64,000 nt of DNA from Lentzea californiensis (GCF_024648825.1 NZ_JANBBE010000001.1:1798001-1862000); one strand, 5' to 3'; positions 47,542-57,500 are shown, counted from the first letter of the stretch. Program-made: numbers and translations. The notes: a model not told the origin generated them from the sequence alone.

Positions 47542-50500
47542 TCAGCCGAGTGCCTGGAGCGCCTTCTCGACGTCGAGCTGCCACACGAGCAACGCGTCGG
47601 CCGCGGCAGACACCACCGCACGGCCGTCGGGCATCCACGCGACGTGCGTGACGCTCTCGGCGTGGCCGCGCAGAGTCGCCCACGCCTGCTGGGTGTTCAT
47701 GTCCCAGATGACGACGTTCTTGTCGTTCCCGCCGCTGGCGAGCCGTGACGAGTCCGGGCTGAACTCCAACGCCCCGATGGTGCCCGTGTGGCCGCGCAGC
47801 TCGCCCTTCTTCTTCCACGTGGCCGTGTCCCACAACAAGATGAGGCCGTCGTCGCCCGTGGTCGCGAGCGTGCGCTTGTCGGGGGACATCACGAGCGCGC
47901 GCACCGGGCTCTCGTGCACCGCGCCGAGGTTGAAGTCCTTCCCGGTCTCCAGGTTCCAGACGACCACGAGTCCCCAGTCGGAACCGAGCACGACCTCGTG
48001 GTCGTTCCGGCCGAACGTGGCCGCGGTCGGGGTGCCGTTGTTGTGGGTGTCGATCGTCTTCGGGCCGCTCGTCCACAGCGTCGCCGTTCTGTCGCCCCCG
48101 GCCGAGAGCAGCCGGTTGTCGCCCGCGAAGGCCAGTGCGGCCGGTAGGAGGTCCTCGTCGCGCGTGGCGTCGAGGCGGCCGTCGGAGGTCCGCCGCACCG
48201 CCACCGGCTCGCCGGCGCCCGCGGTGGCGAGCAGGCCGCGGTCCGGGCTGAAACGCGCGAGGGTGCGGCCGGTCGCCCCGGTCTCGACGCGGCCGAGGCG
48301 GCGCAGGGAGGCGTCGCGGCGTTCGATCACGCCCGCGTCGTCGAAGGTGAGGATGCTGCCGTCCGGGGCGATCGAGAGCGCCCGCAAAGGATGCGCGGAC
48401 GCCACGGGCACGGCGCTGCGCGGCAGGAGCCGCAGCGCGCTGCCGTTGGACACCGCGAGCCTGCCGTCCGGGGTGAAGGCCATGCTCGCGGTCGTGGTGC
48501 CGACCTGGATCGGCCGCAGGGCGGTGCTGTGCACGACGTCCCACACCCTGACCTCGGTGTCCTCGTTCCCCGCGCTGGCGAGCACCGTCCGGTCGGCGCT
48601 GGCGGCCAGTCCCGCCCAGCCCTTGTGGGGTGGCAGGGTCCTGACCAGGGCGCCGGTCGCCGTGTTCCACATCCGCACCTCGCCACCGGCATCGCCCACC
48701 GCGAGGAGACCGCCGTGCAGCAGCACCGCGGAACCGGCGTACGTGCCGACGTCGAACTGCGCGGTGCGCTGCCCGGTGGCGAGGCTCCACACGGACACGG
48801 AGGTCTCCCGGAAACCGGCGATGACGTCACCGGCGACGTCGAACCGGTACCAGTCGTCGCTGTGGGCCAGCTGAGCCCGCATCCTGCCCGTGGCCACGTC
48901 CCAGATCTGGCCGCCGACCAGGACCGCACGGCCGTTCTCGATGAAGTTCACGCTGGTCCACGGCTTCGTCTCGCACAGGACGACGGGTTCCGCCGCGGGG
49001 GAGGAGTGGACGGTGACGCGGCCCAGCAGGCCGGTGACGACGACGGAGCCGTCCGGAGCGAGGTCCAGTTCGGTGACCCGGTCGTCGGGGCGCAGGACGG
49101 TGAGGGGCGCGAGGGTGGTGCCGTCGAACAGTGCCGCGCCGTTCGGGCTCTGCACCCCGATGATCCCGTTGCCGGCCTTCACCCCGAGGCCGTTGACGGG
49201 CCGGGTGTCGCGCTGACGCCCGGCCGCGACGCTCAGCACCTGGCTGCGGGCCTCCGTGGTCGGTGCCGTCCGGTACGCCTCGGCGGCACGGCGCGCGGCC
49301 TCGTCCGGATTGCTCCGCAGCAGCGCGGCCGAGAGCGCGGCGAGCTGTTGCGACTGCGTGAGCAGGCCCAGGCGTTCGACCTCGCGGCGTTGCTGGGTGG
49401 CGGTGACGGCGCTGATGCTCGCCACGAGGACGAGCGTGACCAGCACGGCCGCCGCCGCGCGCAGACGGCGGGTGCGGCGGCGGGCGAGGTTCTTCGACGC
49501 GGCCAGGAACGCGTCCTCGCCCCTGGTGAGGACGGCGTCGGTGCGAGCGGCCCACTCGGTGACCTCGGCGAGCCGGACGGACTGGTAGAGCGCGCCGGAG
49601 TCCCGTTCGAGCTCCTCCCACAGGCGGGCGGCCTCGGTGAGCCTGCGGTGGGTCCGCAGGCCCTCCCGGTCCTCGTCCAGCCAGGCCGTGAGGCGCGGCC
49701 AGGCCCGGAACAACGCCTCGTGCGTGACCTCGACGGTGTTCTCGCCGACGGTGACGAGCCGGGCGCCGGCCAGCACGTCCAGCACCTCGTCGCTGATCAC
49801 GTCGCTGCGGGGGACGGGACGTTTCGTGCCGTCCGCGGCGAGTCTGAGCAGGAGCTGGCGCGCCAGGTGCTGCTGGTCGCCGGTGAGCTGGGCGTAGGCG
49901 GTCTCGGCGCTCTGGGCCAGTGCGCCGTCGATGCCGCCGGCCGCCTCGTAGGCGCCGGCGGTGAGGATGTTGCCGCGCTTGCGGTGCCAGGTCTCGACCA
50001 GGGCGTGGCTGACCAGCGGGAGAACGCCGCTGCGGCCGCTCGCCTCGGCGATGAGCGTCGTCAGCAGGGCGCCCTCGACGGTGCAACCCGTCTTGGCCGC
50101 GGGCTGGGTGATCGCCCGGCGCAGCTCGTCCGGTGTCAGCGTGCCGATCAGGACCTGCGCGTCCGTCAGCGCCTCGGCCAGCGCCGCGTGCTGCGAGCAG
50201 TGCGGGTAGAAGTCGGACCTGACCGCGATCGCCGTCTTGCGGCCCGCGCCGAGCAGCCGGCCGAGGAACGCCTCGCGCCGCACCGGGTCGTCGCACAGGG
50301 TGAAGAGCTCTTCGAACTGGTCCACGATCAACAGGTCGGGGTCGTGGTCCAGGGCGGCGGCGATGGCGGCGTCCGGATCGGTGCCGGGCGTGCAGCAGAC
50401 CGGGTTGCGGTAGTGCTGGGCGAGGCCCGCCTTGAGCAGGGAGGACTTGCCTTCGCCGGACGCTCCGAAGACCGCGAGGAAGTCGTGGGTCTCCAGGCGG

Positions 50501-50880
50501 CTCTTCAGCGCGTTGGTGAGTTTCTCGCGGCCGAAGAAGCGGTCCGCGTCTTCTCTCGTGAACGCGCTCAGGCCCACGTACGGCGAGGGGCTGACCTTGG
50601 ACAGCGCCCAGCTCTCGTCGACCTCACGCCAGCGTTGCGCCCACGTCTGCTCGTCGCCGCCGCACGCCCGCACGTAGGCGAGCGTGACGTCCAGGCCCGG
50701 CACCTTCCGCCCACCGGCGGCGTCGGACAGCGTCGTGACCGAGAAGTGCGCGCGTCGGGCGAGCTCCCGGTAGGTCGGGGTGCCCGCGTCCGCGCGGAGC
50801 TGACGCAGATCCTTCGCGAACCGCAGCAGCGGGCTGTCGCCCTCGTCCAGTGGACGTTCTCCCCTAGGCATCGAGCTCAT
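47542..50880 (-). CDS. HTH-nSTAND1 NTPase-WD40 repeat protein
   Basis: 1112 residues. An N-terminal helix-turn-helix-like region (about 16-75; FAKDLRQLRADAGTPTYREL) precedes a STAND-class NTPase with Walker A FGASGEGKSSLL (about 138-149) and Walker B LLIVDQFEELFT (about 183-194). A helical region with VTHEALFRAWPRL and one membrane segment (about 473-493) follow. Residues about 575-1112 are WD40 repeats. This is the nSTAND1 build seen in signalling and conflict systems; the effector role is unknown. ATG at 50880. It interrupts the ispH-DUF6542 order of mycobacteria. Confidence 0.85.
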   Translation of the reverse strand: MSSMPRGERPLDEGDSPLLRFAKDLRQLRADAGTPTYRELARRAHFSVTTLSDAAGGRKVPGLDVTLAYVRACGGDEQTWAQRWREVDESWALSKVSPSPYVGLSAFTREDADRFFGREKLTNALKSRLETHDFLAVFGASGEGKSSLLKAGLAQHYRNPVCCTPGTDPDAAIAAALDHDPDLLIVDQFEELFTLCDDPVRREAFLGRLLGAGRKTAIAVRSDFYPHCSQHAALAEALTDAQVLIGTLTPDELRRAITQPAAKTGCTVEGALLTTLIAEASGRSGVLPLVSHALVETWHRKRGNILTAGAYEAAGGIDGALAQSAETAYAQLTGDQQHLARQLLLRLAADGTKRPVPRSDVISDEVLDVLAGARLVTVGENTVEVTHEALFRAWPRLTAWLDEDREGLRTHRRLTEAARLWEELERDSGALYQSVRLAEVTEWAARTDAVLTRGEDAFLAASKNLARRRTRRLRAAAAVLVTLVLVASISAVTATQQRREVERLGLLTQSQQLAALSAALLRSNPDEAARRAAEAYRTAPTTEARSQVLSVAAGRQRDTRPVNGLGVKAGNGIIGVQSPNGAALFDGTTLAPLTVLRPDDRVTELDLAPDGSVVVTGLLGRVTVHSSPAAEPVVLCETKPWTSVNFIENGRAVLVGGQIWDVATGRMRAQLAHSDDWYRFDVAGDVIAGFRETSVSVWSLATGQRTAQFDVGTYAGSAVLLHGGLLAVGDAGGEVRMWNTATGALVRTLPPHKGWAGLAASADRTVLASAGNEDTEVRVWDVVHSTALRPIQVGTTTASMAFTPDGRLAVSNGSALRLLPRSAVPVASAHPLRALSIAPDGSILTFDDAGVIERRDASLRRLGRVETGATGRTLARFSPDRGLLATAGAGEPVAVRRTSDGRLDATRDEDLLPAALAFAGDNRLLSAGGDRTATLWTSGPKTIDTHNNGTPTAATFGRNDHEVVLGSDWGLVVVWNLETGKDFNLGAVHESPVRALVMSPDKRTLATTGDDGLILLWDTATWKKKGELRGHTGTIGALEFSPDSSRLASGGNDKNVVIWDMNTQQAWATLRGHAESVTHVAWMPDGRAVVSAAADALLVWQLDVEKALQALG

Positions 50881-50961
50881 GCTGGCAGAGTGCGGCCGAT
50901 TTCCCTGCTCGTTGTCCCGACCTCGTTGTTCGCGGTTCGGGGAGTGGCCGCGAACAACCAG

Positions 50962-51684
50962 CTAGCGGTCTTCGCGCGGCGGGCGGGGACGGCGCTGGCC
51001 CGCGGGACGTTCGGCGCGGGCGCCTTCCGGGCGCGGGCGGCGGGCGGGAGCGCCCTCGGGACGCGGGCGGCGGGCCGGGGTGCCCTCGGCGCGTTCCGGG
51101 CGGGGACGGCGCGGGCGCTCGTCCTCCTCGGGCTCCTCGCGGGGCTTGCGGGCGGGCTTGGAACGGTCCTTGATCTCCGCCTTGGCCTCGCGGACCTCGT
51201 CCTTGCTCGGCCGGTTCGGGTTCTTCTGCAGGAAGATCCGCAGGATGCCCAGGCCGACCGTGACGGCGGTGGTGAGCGCCATGACGGGGAAGCTGTCGAT
51301 CAGCGGCTTGCCCAGGCCCAGCGCCATGGCGGACAGGCCTCCCTTGCCGGGCTCGCCGGTCAGCAGCACGAGGGTGGGCACCGTCGCGGCCAGGACCAGC
51401 GGCGGCTGCACCATCGGCCCGAACAGGCTGCGGCGTTGCACGAGCAGGATCGCGGCCAGCGCGCCGGCGAAGAACACGACGTAGAACGTCCAGCCGACGG
51501 TCTTGCTGGAGCTGATGTCGATGAAAGCGCCGATGAACGCCGGGACCAGGGCAGCGAGGATCGCCGCCCACCACGGGATGCCCTTGAACTCCCCGAAGAT
51601 GGCCCGGTAGTTCCACGGAACCGCGTCGTAGTCTTCGACGTCGTCGTCATCGAAAGCTGCTGAACGCTCGCGCAACTCACTCAC
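50962..51684 (-). CDS. DUF6542-type membrane protein (Rv1111c-like)
   Basis: 240 residues from a GTG (VSELRERSAAFDDDD). An acidic N-terminus is followed by four hydrophobic helices (about 38-155; WWAAILAALVPAFIGAFIDI; FYVVFFAGALAAILLVQ; LVLAATVPTLVLL; MALTTAVTVGLGILRIF). The last 80 residues are a charged Arg/Pro/Glu tail with repeated RRPRPEGAPA units. Function unknown. Lies next to rmuC. Confidence 0.8.
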   Translation of the reverse strand: MSELRERSAAFDDDDVEDYDAVPWNYRAIFGEFKGIPWWAAILAALVPAFIGAFIDISSSKTVGWTFYVVFFAGALAAILLVQRRSLFGPMVQPPLVLAATVPTLVLLTGEPGKGGLSAMALGLGKPLIDSFPVMALTTAVTVGLGILRIFLQKNPNRPSKDEVREAKAEIKDRSKPARKPREEPEEDERPRRPRPERAEGTPARRPRPEGAPARRPRPEGARAERPAGQRRPRPPREDR

Positions 51685-51773
51685 GACGCACACGGTAGCC
51701 GTTCGGCCATTCGGTGTTCGTCAGTCCGCTGCTTTCTCACCCAGAAGCAACCCGCGGGCACACTGCGTGCGTT

Positions 51774-52733
51774 TTAAGCGGACTGTTCGTCCGCCCTTCG
51801 GACGAGCGGCAGGGGCGTGGGGGTGGCGGAGGCGTCCGTCAGCGGTTCCACGCTCGCCCGGAACCCCTCCAGCGCGTCGAGCTCCCTGCGCCTGGCGCTC
51901 AGGAACCGCTGCAGGTGCGTGGTGGAGAGGTTGACGGCCTCGATGGCGGTGTCCGCGGCCCGGTTCGCACGGCCGGCCTGCAGCCTGACCTGCTCGACGT
52001 CGTCGGCCAGCGCGCGCTCGGTGACCGCGAACATCGCGCTCGACGCGATCACGGCGAACCCGGTCGGGCCGCACAGGAACACGCGGCGGTCGAGCAGCCA
52101 GCGCAGCAGTTCGGGATCGGTGTCCAGCGCCGCGACGACCGCGCCGTCGTTGGGGACGAACATGATCGTGCCGTAGATGGCGTCGGCCCAGCGCTGATAG
52201 CCCTTGCCGGCCAGTTCGGCGGCGCGGGAGCGGATGTTGCGGACGTGCACCCGCAGCGCGTCCTGGCGTTCCTGCGGGTCGTCCGTCTCGACGGCTTCGG
52301 CCCAGGTGGCCATGGACATCTTCGAGTCGACCGGGACCGCGCGGCCGCCGCCGACGTTCAGCACCATGTCGGGCCGGACCGCGCCGCCGCCCGCCACGTC
52401 CGTCTGAAGCGTGTAGTGGAGGTTTTCCCTCAGGCCGAGTGCGCGCGCTGTTTCGACGAGCACCTGTTCGCCCAGTTCACCGCGTCCGCTGACGCTGGAG
52501 AACGCCACTTCGTAGCGTTGCAGGGCGACCTGTTGGGCGTCGTAGCGCGCGCGTTCCGAGCCGATGGCCTGGAGTGCTTCGTCGGTGCGCCGGACGCTGT
52601 CCTGGTAGAGCCGGTAGACGAACACCAGCGCCCCGGCGCACACGAGCGCCAGGACGAGCGAGGCGGTGATGATCACTGCGGTCACGGCACCGATGATGCT
52701 CCACCAGAGATGTTGAACTCGATCGGGTGACAC
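51774..52733 (-). CDS. rmuC: RmuC-family DNA recombination protein
   Basis: 319 residues. One N-terminal membrane helix (about 10-33; WWSIIGAVTAVIITASLVLA) and a coiled coil lead to the RmuC nuclease-like domain with RPDMVLNVGGGRAVPVDSKM and YGTIMFVPNDGAVVAALDTD. RmuC limits recombination at inverted repeats. GTG at 52733 follows GGGAGGG; the long open frame upstream is only the reverse of sbcD. It is divergent from sbcD-sbcC, and all three act on DNA secondary structures. Confidence 0.88.
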   Translation of the reverse strand: MSPDRVQHLWWSIIGAVTAVIITASLVLALVCAGALVFVYRLYQDSVRRTDEALQAIGSERARYDAQQVALQRYEVAFSSVSGRGELGEQVLVETARALGLRENLHYTLQTDVAGGGAVRPDMVLNVGGGRAVPVDSKMSMATWAEAVETDDPQERQDALRVHVRNIRSRAAELAGKGYQRWADAIYGTIMFVPNDGAVVAALDTDPELLRWLLDRRVFLCGPTGFAVIASSAMFAVTERALADDVEQVRLQAGRANRAADTAIEAVNLSTTHLQRFLSARRRELDALEGFRASVEPLTDASATPTPLPLVRRADEQSA

Positions 52734-52771
52734 GCCGGGAACCCTCCCGAAGTTTTGTCGGACCCCGTCTC

Positions 52772-52777
52772 TACGGT
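52772..52777 (+). promoter_or_regulatory. -10 element of leaderless sbcD
   Basis: TACGGT ends 7 bases before the ATG at 52785; no ribosome site. Confidence 0.5.
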
Positions 52778-52784
52778 TGGGGCC

Positions 52785-53924
52785 ATGCGGATCCTGCACA
52801 CCTCCGACTGGCACGTGGGGCGCACATTCCACGGCCGCGACCTGCTCGTGGAGCAGGAGTCGGTGCTGGGCGGCCTCGCTGACCTGGTGTCTTCCGAGAA
52901 GGTCGACGTCGTGGTCATCTCGGGCGACCTGTACGACCGGGCGGTGCCGTCCGCCGACGCGGTGGCGTTGTGCGCGCGGGTCCTGATGAGGATCCGGGCG
53001 GCCGGGTCGAAGATCGTGATCACGCCGGGCAACCACGACTCGGCGGCGCGGATCGGGGTGTTCGGGGAGTTCGCGGCGGCGGGCGGGCTGTACCTGCGCA
53101 CGCAGATCTCGTTGCTCGACAAGCCCGTCGAGCTGGAGGACGAGCACGGTCCCGTCGCGGTGTACGGGATCCCGTTCCTGGAGCCGGAGCCCGCGCGGCA
53201 CGTGCTCGGGGTGCCGGAGAAGGGGCACACGCCCGTGCTCGGCGAGGCGATGCGGCGCATTCGCGCCGACCTGGCGTCGAGGGATTCGCGTTCCGTGGTG
53301 CTGGCGCACGCCTTCGTGACGGGCGGGGCACCGTCGGAGTCCGAGCGCACCATCGCGGTGGGCGGCGTCCAGGACGTGTCGATGCAGGTGTTCTCGGGCG
53401 TCGACTACGTGGCTCTCGGGCACCTGCACGGGCCGCAGACCCTGGCGGAGAACCTGAGGTACTCGGGCAGTCCGCTGGCGTACTCGTTCTCCGAGGCGCG
53501 GCACCGCAAGTCGGTGTGGCTGGTCGAGCTGGACGAGGGCGGGCTCGTCGGCGTGGAGAGGCGCGACCTGCCGGTGCCGCGGGAGCTGGCCGTGGTGAGC
53601 GGGACGCTGGCCGAGGTGCTGGAGGACCCGGCGCACACGCCGCTGGAGAACCACTTCCTGTCGGTCGTGCTGACGGACCACGTGCGGCCGATGGACGCGT
53701 TGCGGCAGTTGCAGAAGCGGTTCGAGCACGCGGTGCACGTGGAGTGGCGGCCCGAGCAGGGCCTGCGGCACAACATGACCTACGCGGACCGGGTGCGCGG
53801 CCGTTCCGACGAGGAAGTGGCCTGCTGCTTCGTGTCGGACGCACGCGGCTCTGAGCCTTCCACGGCGGAGATGGCGTTGCTGCGCGAGGCGTTCGCGTCC
53901 GTGGCGAGGGAGCAGGAGCAATGA
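52785..53924 (+). CDS. sbcD: exonuclease SbcD (Mre11-like)
   Basis: 379 residues. Metallophosphoesterase motifs: MRILHTSDWHVG, ISGDLYDRAVP, TPGNHDSAARI, VLAHAFVTGG and LGHLHGPQTL. With SbcC it cuts hairpins and processes double-strand ends. The stop overlaps sbcC by ATGA, so the subunits are coupled. Confidence 0.94.
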   Translation: MRILHTSDWHVGRTFHGRDLLVEQESVLGGLADLVSSEKVDVVVISGDLYDRAVPSADAVALCARVLMRIRAAGSKIVITPGNHDSAARIGVFGEFAAAGGLYLRTQISLLDKPVELEDEHGPVAVYGIPFLEPEPARHVLGVPEKGHTPVLGEAMRRIRADLASRDSRSVVLAHAFVTGGAPSESERTIAVGGVQDVSMQVFSGVDYVALGHLHGPQTLAENLRYSGSPLAYSFSEARHRKSVWLVELDEGGLVGVERRDLPVPRELAVVSGTLAEVLEDPAHTPLENHFLSVVLTDHVRPMDALRQLQKRFEHAVHVEWRPEQGLRHNMTYADRVRGRSDEEVACCFVSDARGSEPSTAEMALLREAFASVAREQEQ

Positions 53925-56797
53925 GACTGCACCGCCTGGAACTGACGGCGTTCGGGCCCTACCCGAAGCCCGAGGCCGTCGACTTCGACGAGCTGGGCGC
54001 GGACGGGCTGTTCCTGCTGCACGGCGACACGGGCGCGGGCAAGACGACGTTGCTCGACGCGGTGGCGTTCGCGTTGTTCGGCCGCGTGCCGGGCGCGCGC
54101 GGCGACGTGAAGAAGCTGCGGTGCGAGTACGCCGACCCCCAGGTGCCGACGGAGGTGTCGCTGGAGCTCACGGTGCAGTCGCGGCGCTTCCGGATCGTGC
54201 GCTCGCCGGAGTTCGACCGCCCGAAGAAGCGCGGCGGCGGCTTCACCACGCAGCCCGCGAAGTGCACGCTGACCTGGCTCGAGGGCTGGGACGGCGAGGG
54301 CATCACCCGCATCGACGACGTGGCGCGCGCGGTCGAGGACATGCTGGGCATGTCGTACGAGCAGTTCTTCCAGGTCGTGCTGCTGCCGCAGGGCGAGTTC
54401 GCGAGGTTCCTGCGGTCGGACACGGCCGAACGCGAGGTGTTGCTGGAGAAGCTCTTCGGCACCGAGCGGTTCCTCGACGTGGAGAAGTGGTTCCGCGACC
54501 GCCGCGTCGCCGCCGGCCGGGTGCTGGAGGAACGCCGCAAGGGCGCCGACGAGCTCATGCACCGCGTGGCGGAAGCCGCCGGCGGCGAGCCGTCGTGCGA
54601 GCCGGGCTGGCTGGAGTCCGTGCTGGAGCGCCTTTCCGCCGCCGTGACCGAGGCCGCCGCGCTGTCGGAGGAGACGGCGGGCGTGGCCGACGGCGCGGAC
54701 GCGTTGCTGGCCCAGGCCCGCGTGCACGCCGACCAGATCCGCCGCGTGCGCGAGGCCCGCGAGCTGCTGGCCCGCGTGGAGGCCGCCGATTCGGCGTCGT
54801 GGTTCGCCGAACGCGACGCCGCCCGCCGCGCGATCCCCGTGGTGCCGGCGTTCCACGAGATCGCGAAGCTGCAGGAGACCTACAAGTTCGCCGTCCGCGA
54901 CGAGGCCCAGGCCCTCGAATCGCTGGAGCGCTTGGGCTACACCGGTTCGTCGTTGCGCGAGGACGCCGAGCGCTACCGCGAGGAGGCGGGCGGCCTGGGC
55001 GAACTGGCCGCCGAAGCCGAACGCCAGCAGGCCGACGTGCGCAGGCTGTCGGTGCTGAAGAACTCCTCCTACCAGGTCGAACGCCGCCTGCTCGCCCTCG
55101 GCGCCGAACTGGACGTGCTGCCAGAACGCCTCGCCCAGTGCCGTCTGCAACTGGACGCGGCGGCGGAGGCCTCGGCCCGCCTGGAGTCGCTGAAGTCCCG
55201 CGCGGACGCCGCCCTCGCCCTGCCGGATGCGGGGGAAGCGTTGGAGCGCACCAAAAAGCAGCTGCACGAAGCGATCGACGTCCACCAGAAGGCCAAGGAC
55301 GTCCTCCAGCAGGTCCGCCACCAGCGCCTCGAGAACATGGCCATCGAACTCGCGGCGGCGTTGAAGCGCGGCAAGCCCTGCGCCGTCTGCGGCTCACCGT
55401 CCCACCCCGCGCCCGCGCAACCGATGCTCGGCGGCGTCGGCGCGACCGACGAGGAAGACGCGGCGCACGAGGAACAGGCCGCCCTGGACCGCCGCAACGA
55501 GGCGGAACGCGCCGCCCACGCCGCCGAACTGCGCATCCAGGCCTGCTGGGAGGCACTGGGCTCGGACGACCCCGCCGTCGCCATCGCGGAGTACCGCGCG
55601 GCCCTGGAACTGGCCCGCACGCGTTCGCAGCGGCAGAACGAGTTCGTCGGCCTGGAGGCCAAGACCCGCCAGCTGGGCGAGGAGAAGGCCCAGGTGGAGC
55701 GAGAGCTGGTGGGCCTGCACACCGAGCACGCGTCGCTGGTGACGGTGGTCGAGGAACGCGGCGCCCGGCTGGACAAGGCGCGCGGCGAGCACGACGACGT
55801 CCTGACCCGCCGCGACCACCTGCTCCGGTTGTCGAAGGCCCTGGTGGGACTGGCAGACCGTCGCGCGGCCCGAGACGCCGCCCACGCCCGCATCGAGGAA
55901 CAGCAGAGCCTGGTCGCGAGCCAGGCCACCGCCGCGGGTTTCACCGACGTCGACGCCGCCCTGGCCGCCGCCCGCCCCGCGATCAAGCTGCAGGCCCTGG
56001 ACGACAGGATCGCCGCCTGGGAGCGCGCGCGTGCCTCCGCCTCGGCGACGCTGGAAGAACTGGCCGGGATCGACCCGGCCACCGAGGTGGACCTCGACGA
56101 GGTGACAGCGGCGGCGTCCTCGGCCAGGTCCGCGGCCTCGTCGGCCGCCACCGGCCTGGCCCGCGCCCGCGCGGCGTACGAGCGGGTCGGCGAACTGGCC
56201 GCGCGGCTGCGAGCCGAGTGGAAGTCCCTGGAACCGCTGGAAGCCGCCTACGCCGAGCTGGACGCGCTGACCGACGTGATCAACGGACGCGGGCAGAACT
56301 CCAAGAAGATGACCCTGAGGTCGTACGTGCTGGCGGCGCGGCTGGAGGAGGTCGCGGTCGCCGCCTCCGCCCGGCTGCACCGGATGAGCCAGGGGCGGTA
56401 CAGCTTCGTGCACTCCGACTCGGCCGGGGCTCGCGGAACGCGCGGCGGGCTGAACCTGGACGTGCTGGACGACTACTCGGGGCGGGCCCGGCCGGCCAAG
56501 ACGTTGTCCGGCGGGGAGTCGTTCCTCGCCTCGCTGTCGCTCGCCCTCGGGCTGGCCGACGTGGTGGCCAACGAGACCGGTGGGGCCTTGCTGGACACCC
56601 TGTTCGTCGACGAGGGGTTCGGGACGCTGGACTCCGACACCCTGGACATCGTCATGAACACGTTGGACGAGTTGCGTGCCGGGGGGCGGGTTGTGGGGCT
56701 GGTGTCGCACGTCGAGGAGTTGCGGCAGCGGATTCCTACCCGGTTGAGGGTGCGGAAGGCTCGGACCGGGTCGACGTTGGAGATGTCGCTGGCTTGA
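53921..56797 (+). CDS. sbcC: SMC-like exonuclease subunit SbcC (Rad50-like)
   Basis: 958 residues. N-terminal ATPase half with Walker A LHGDTGAGKTTLLDA (about 33-47), two long coiled-coil arms, the zinc hook CAVC at about 487-490 (KPCAVCGSPSHP), and the C-terminal half with the ABC signature KTLSGGESFLASLSLALGLA and Walker B LDTLFVDEGFGTLD. Complete. The gap to the next gene (56798-57005) shows only GC-rich sequence with repeated GTGGCCGG and no gene. Confidence 0.95.
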   Translation: MRLHRLELTAFGPYPKPEAVDFDELGADGLFLLHGDTGAGKTTLLDAVAFALFGRVPGARGDVKKLRCEYADPQVPTEVSLELTVQSRRFRIVRSPEFDRPKKRGGGFTTQPAKCTLTWLEGWDGEGITRIDDVARAVEDMLGMSYEQFFQVVLLPQGEFARFLRSDTAEREVLLEKLFGTERFLDVEKWFRDRRVAAGRVLEERRKGADELMHRVAEAAGGEPSCEPGWLESVLERLSAAVTEAAALSEETAGVADGADALLAQARVHADQIRRVREARELLARVEAADSASWFAERDAARRAIPVVPAFHEIAKLQETYKFAVRDEAQALESLERLGYTGSSLREDAERYREEAGGLGELAAEAERQQADVRRLSVLKNSSYQVERRLLALGAELDVLPERLAQCRLQLDAAAEASARLESLKSRADAALALPDAGEALERTKKQLHEAIDVHQKAKDVLQQVRHQRLENMAIELAAALKRGKPCAVCGSPSHPAPAQPMLGGVGATDEEDAAHEEQAALDRRNEAERAAHAAELRIQACWEALGSDDPAVAIAEYRAALELARTRSQRQNEFVGLEAKTRQLGEEKAQVERELVGLHTEHASLVTVVEERGARLDKARGEHDDVLTRRDHLLRLSKALVGLADRRAARDAAHARIEEQQSLVASQATAAGFTDVDAALAAARPAIKLQALDDRIAAWERARASASATLEELAGIDPATEVDLDEVTAAASSARSAASSAATGLARARAAYERVGELAARLRAEWKSLEPLEAAYAELDALTDVINGRGQNSKKMTLRSYVLAARLEEVAVAASARLHRMSQGRYSFVHSDSAGARGTRGGLNLDVLDDYSGRARPAKTLSGGESFLASLSLALGLADVVANETGGALLDTLFVDEGFGTLDSDTLDIVMNTLDELRAGGRVVGLVSHVEELRQRIPTRLRVRKARTGSTLEMSLA

Positions 56798-57005
56798 TGG
56801 TGGCCGGGCGGGCAGTACCGAGCCGGCGCCGGTCATCGCCGAGTGCGTGGGTCACCACCGCTTGACCAGCCCGCAGAGGTTCACGCGCCTCGGCTTCGCC
56901 ATTGCCGTTGGTGGCCGGGGGTGGCTCTGCTTCGCCGTTGCCCGACGCTCATCAGGTACTGCGTCCTGTGTGGACGGGGGTGGCCGGCGGCTTTAACCTC
57001 GGTTG

Positions 57006-57500
57006 GTGCTGTCCCACGTGGAAGTCACCGCTCGCGTCACCGTCACCCCGGCCGCCCACTTCGTGTGGTCCAACCGGCTCGACTTCGTCCACGACTGCCT
57101 GGTCTGCCTGCGGGCCGGGCGGGTTGTGCAGTTGCAGCACGGCTTGCCGTACGGGCTGTGCACCGGTGACGAGCATCCGGCTCCGATGCGCGTCAGTGCT
57201 TTCGATGCGGCCGAGCACGGTGCCGAGCGGCGGTTGCGGTGCCGGATCACGTCGTGGTGGGCGCCGTTCAGCGACTCGGTGGAGCCCGCGGTTCAGGCTT
57301 CGGAGCTGACCGCGGAGCCGTGGGTGCGGCTCAACTACCGCGTTGGTTGTCACACGTGTCGTGACAACGGGGTTGGTGAGTGGCTTGGCATCGAAGGGGA
57401 CCTGAGGTCCGGCGCGGCTCCGGCGGGCAGGGCTTGTCCCCGGTGCGGGACTGAGCTGGTGTCCGTGGCGGCCGTGCCGGAGATCGACCTCGTCGGTTAG
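57006..57500 (+). CDS. unknown protein with three CxxC pairs
   Basis: About 164 residues. Cys pairs occur at DCLVCLRAG (about 31-36), GCHTCRDNG (about 113-118) and ACPRCGTEL (about 143-148), enough for one or two zinc sites. The middle holds RCRITSWWAPFSDSVEPAVQ. No family is recognised. The GTG at 57006 is chosen over the TTG at 57003; a GTG at 57018 is also possible. Its stop overlaps the end of convergent ogt. Confidence 0.6.
   Translation: MLSHVEVTARVTVTPAAHFVWSNRLDFVHDCLVCLRAGRVVQLQHGLPYGLCTGDEHPAPMRVSAFDAAEHGAERRLRCRITSWWAPFSDSVEPAVQASELTAEPWVRLNYRVGCHTCRDNGVGEWLGIEGDLRSGAAPAGRACPRCGTELVSVAAVPEIDLVG

Noticed and set aside
48391..51663. 1090-codon plus-strand frame opposite the WD40 and DUF6542 genes
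   Set aside because: Crosses two real minus-strand genes and their gap; composition typical of antisense frames in high-GC DNA.
52734..53921. N-terminal two thirds of a 715-codon minus-strand frame ending with rmuC
   Set aside because: This part is the reverse of sbcD; rmuC starts at the GTG at 52733, which has a ribosome site.
54121..56865. 914-codon plus-strand frame inside sbcC
   Set aside because: Alternative frame of sbcC, which has all SMC motifs and a zinc hook.
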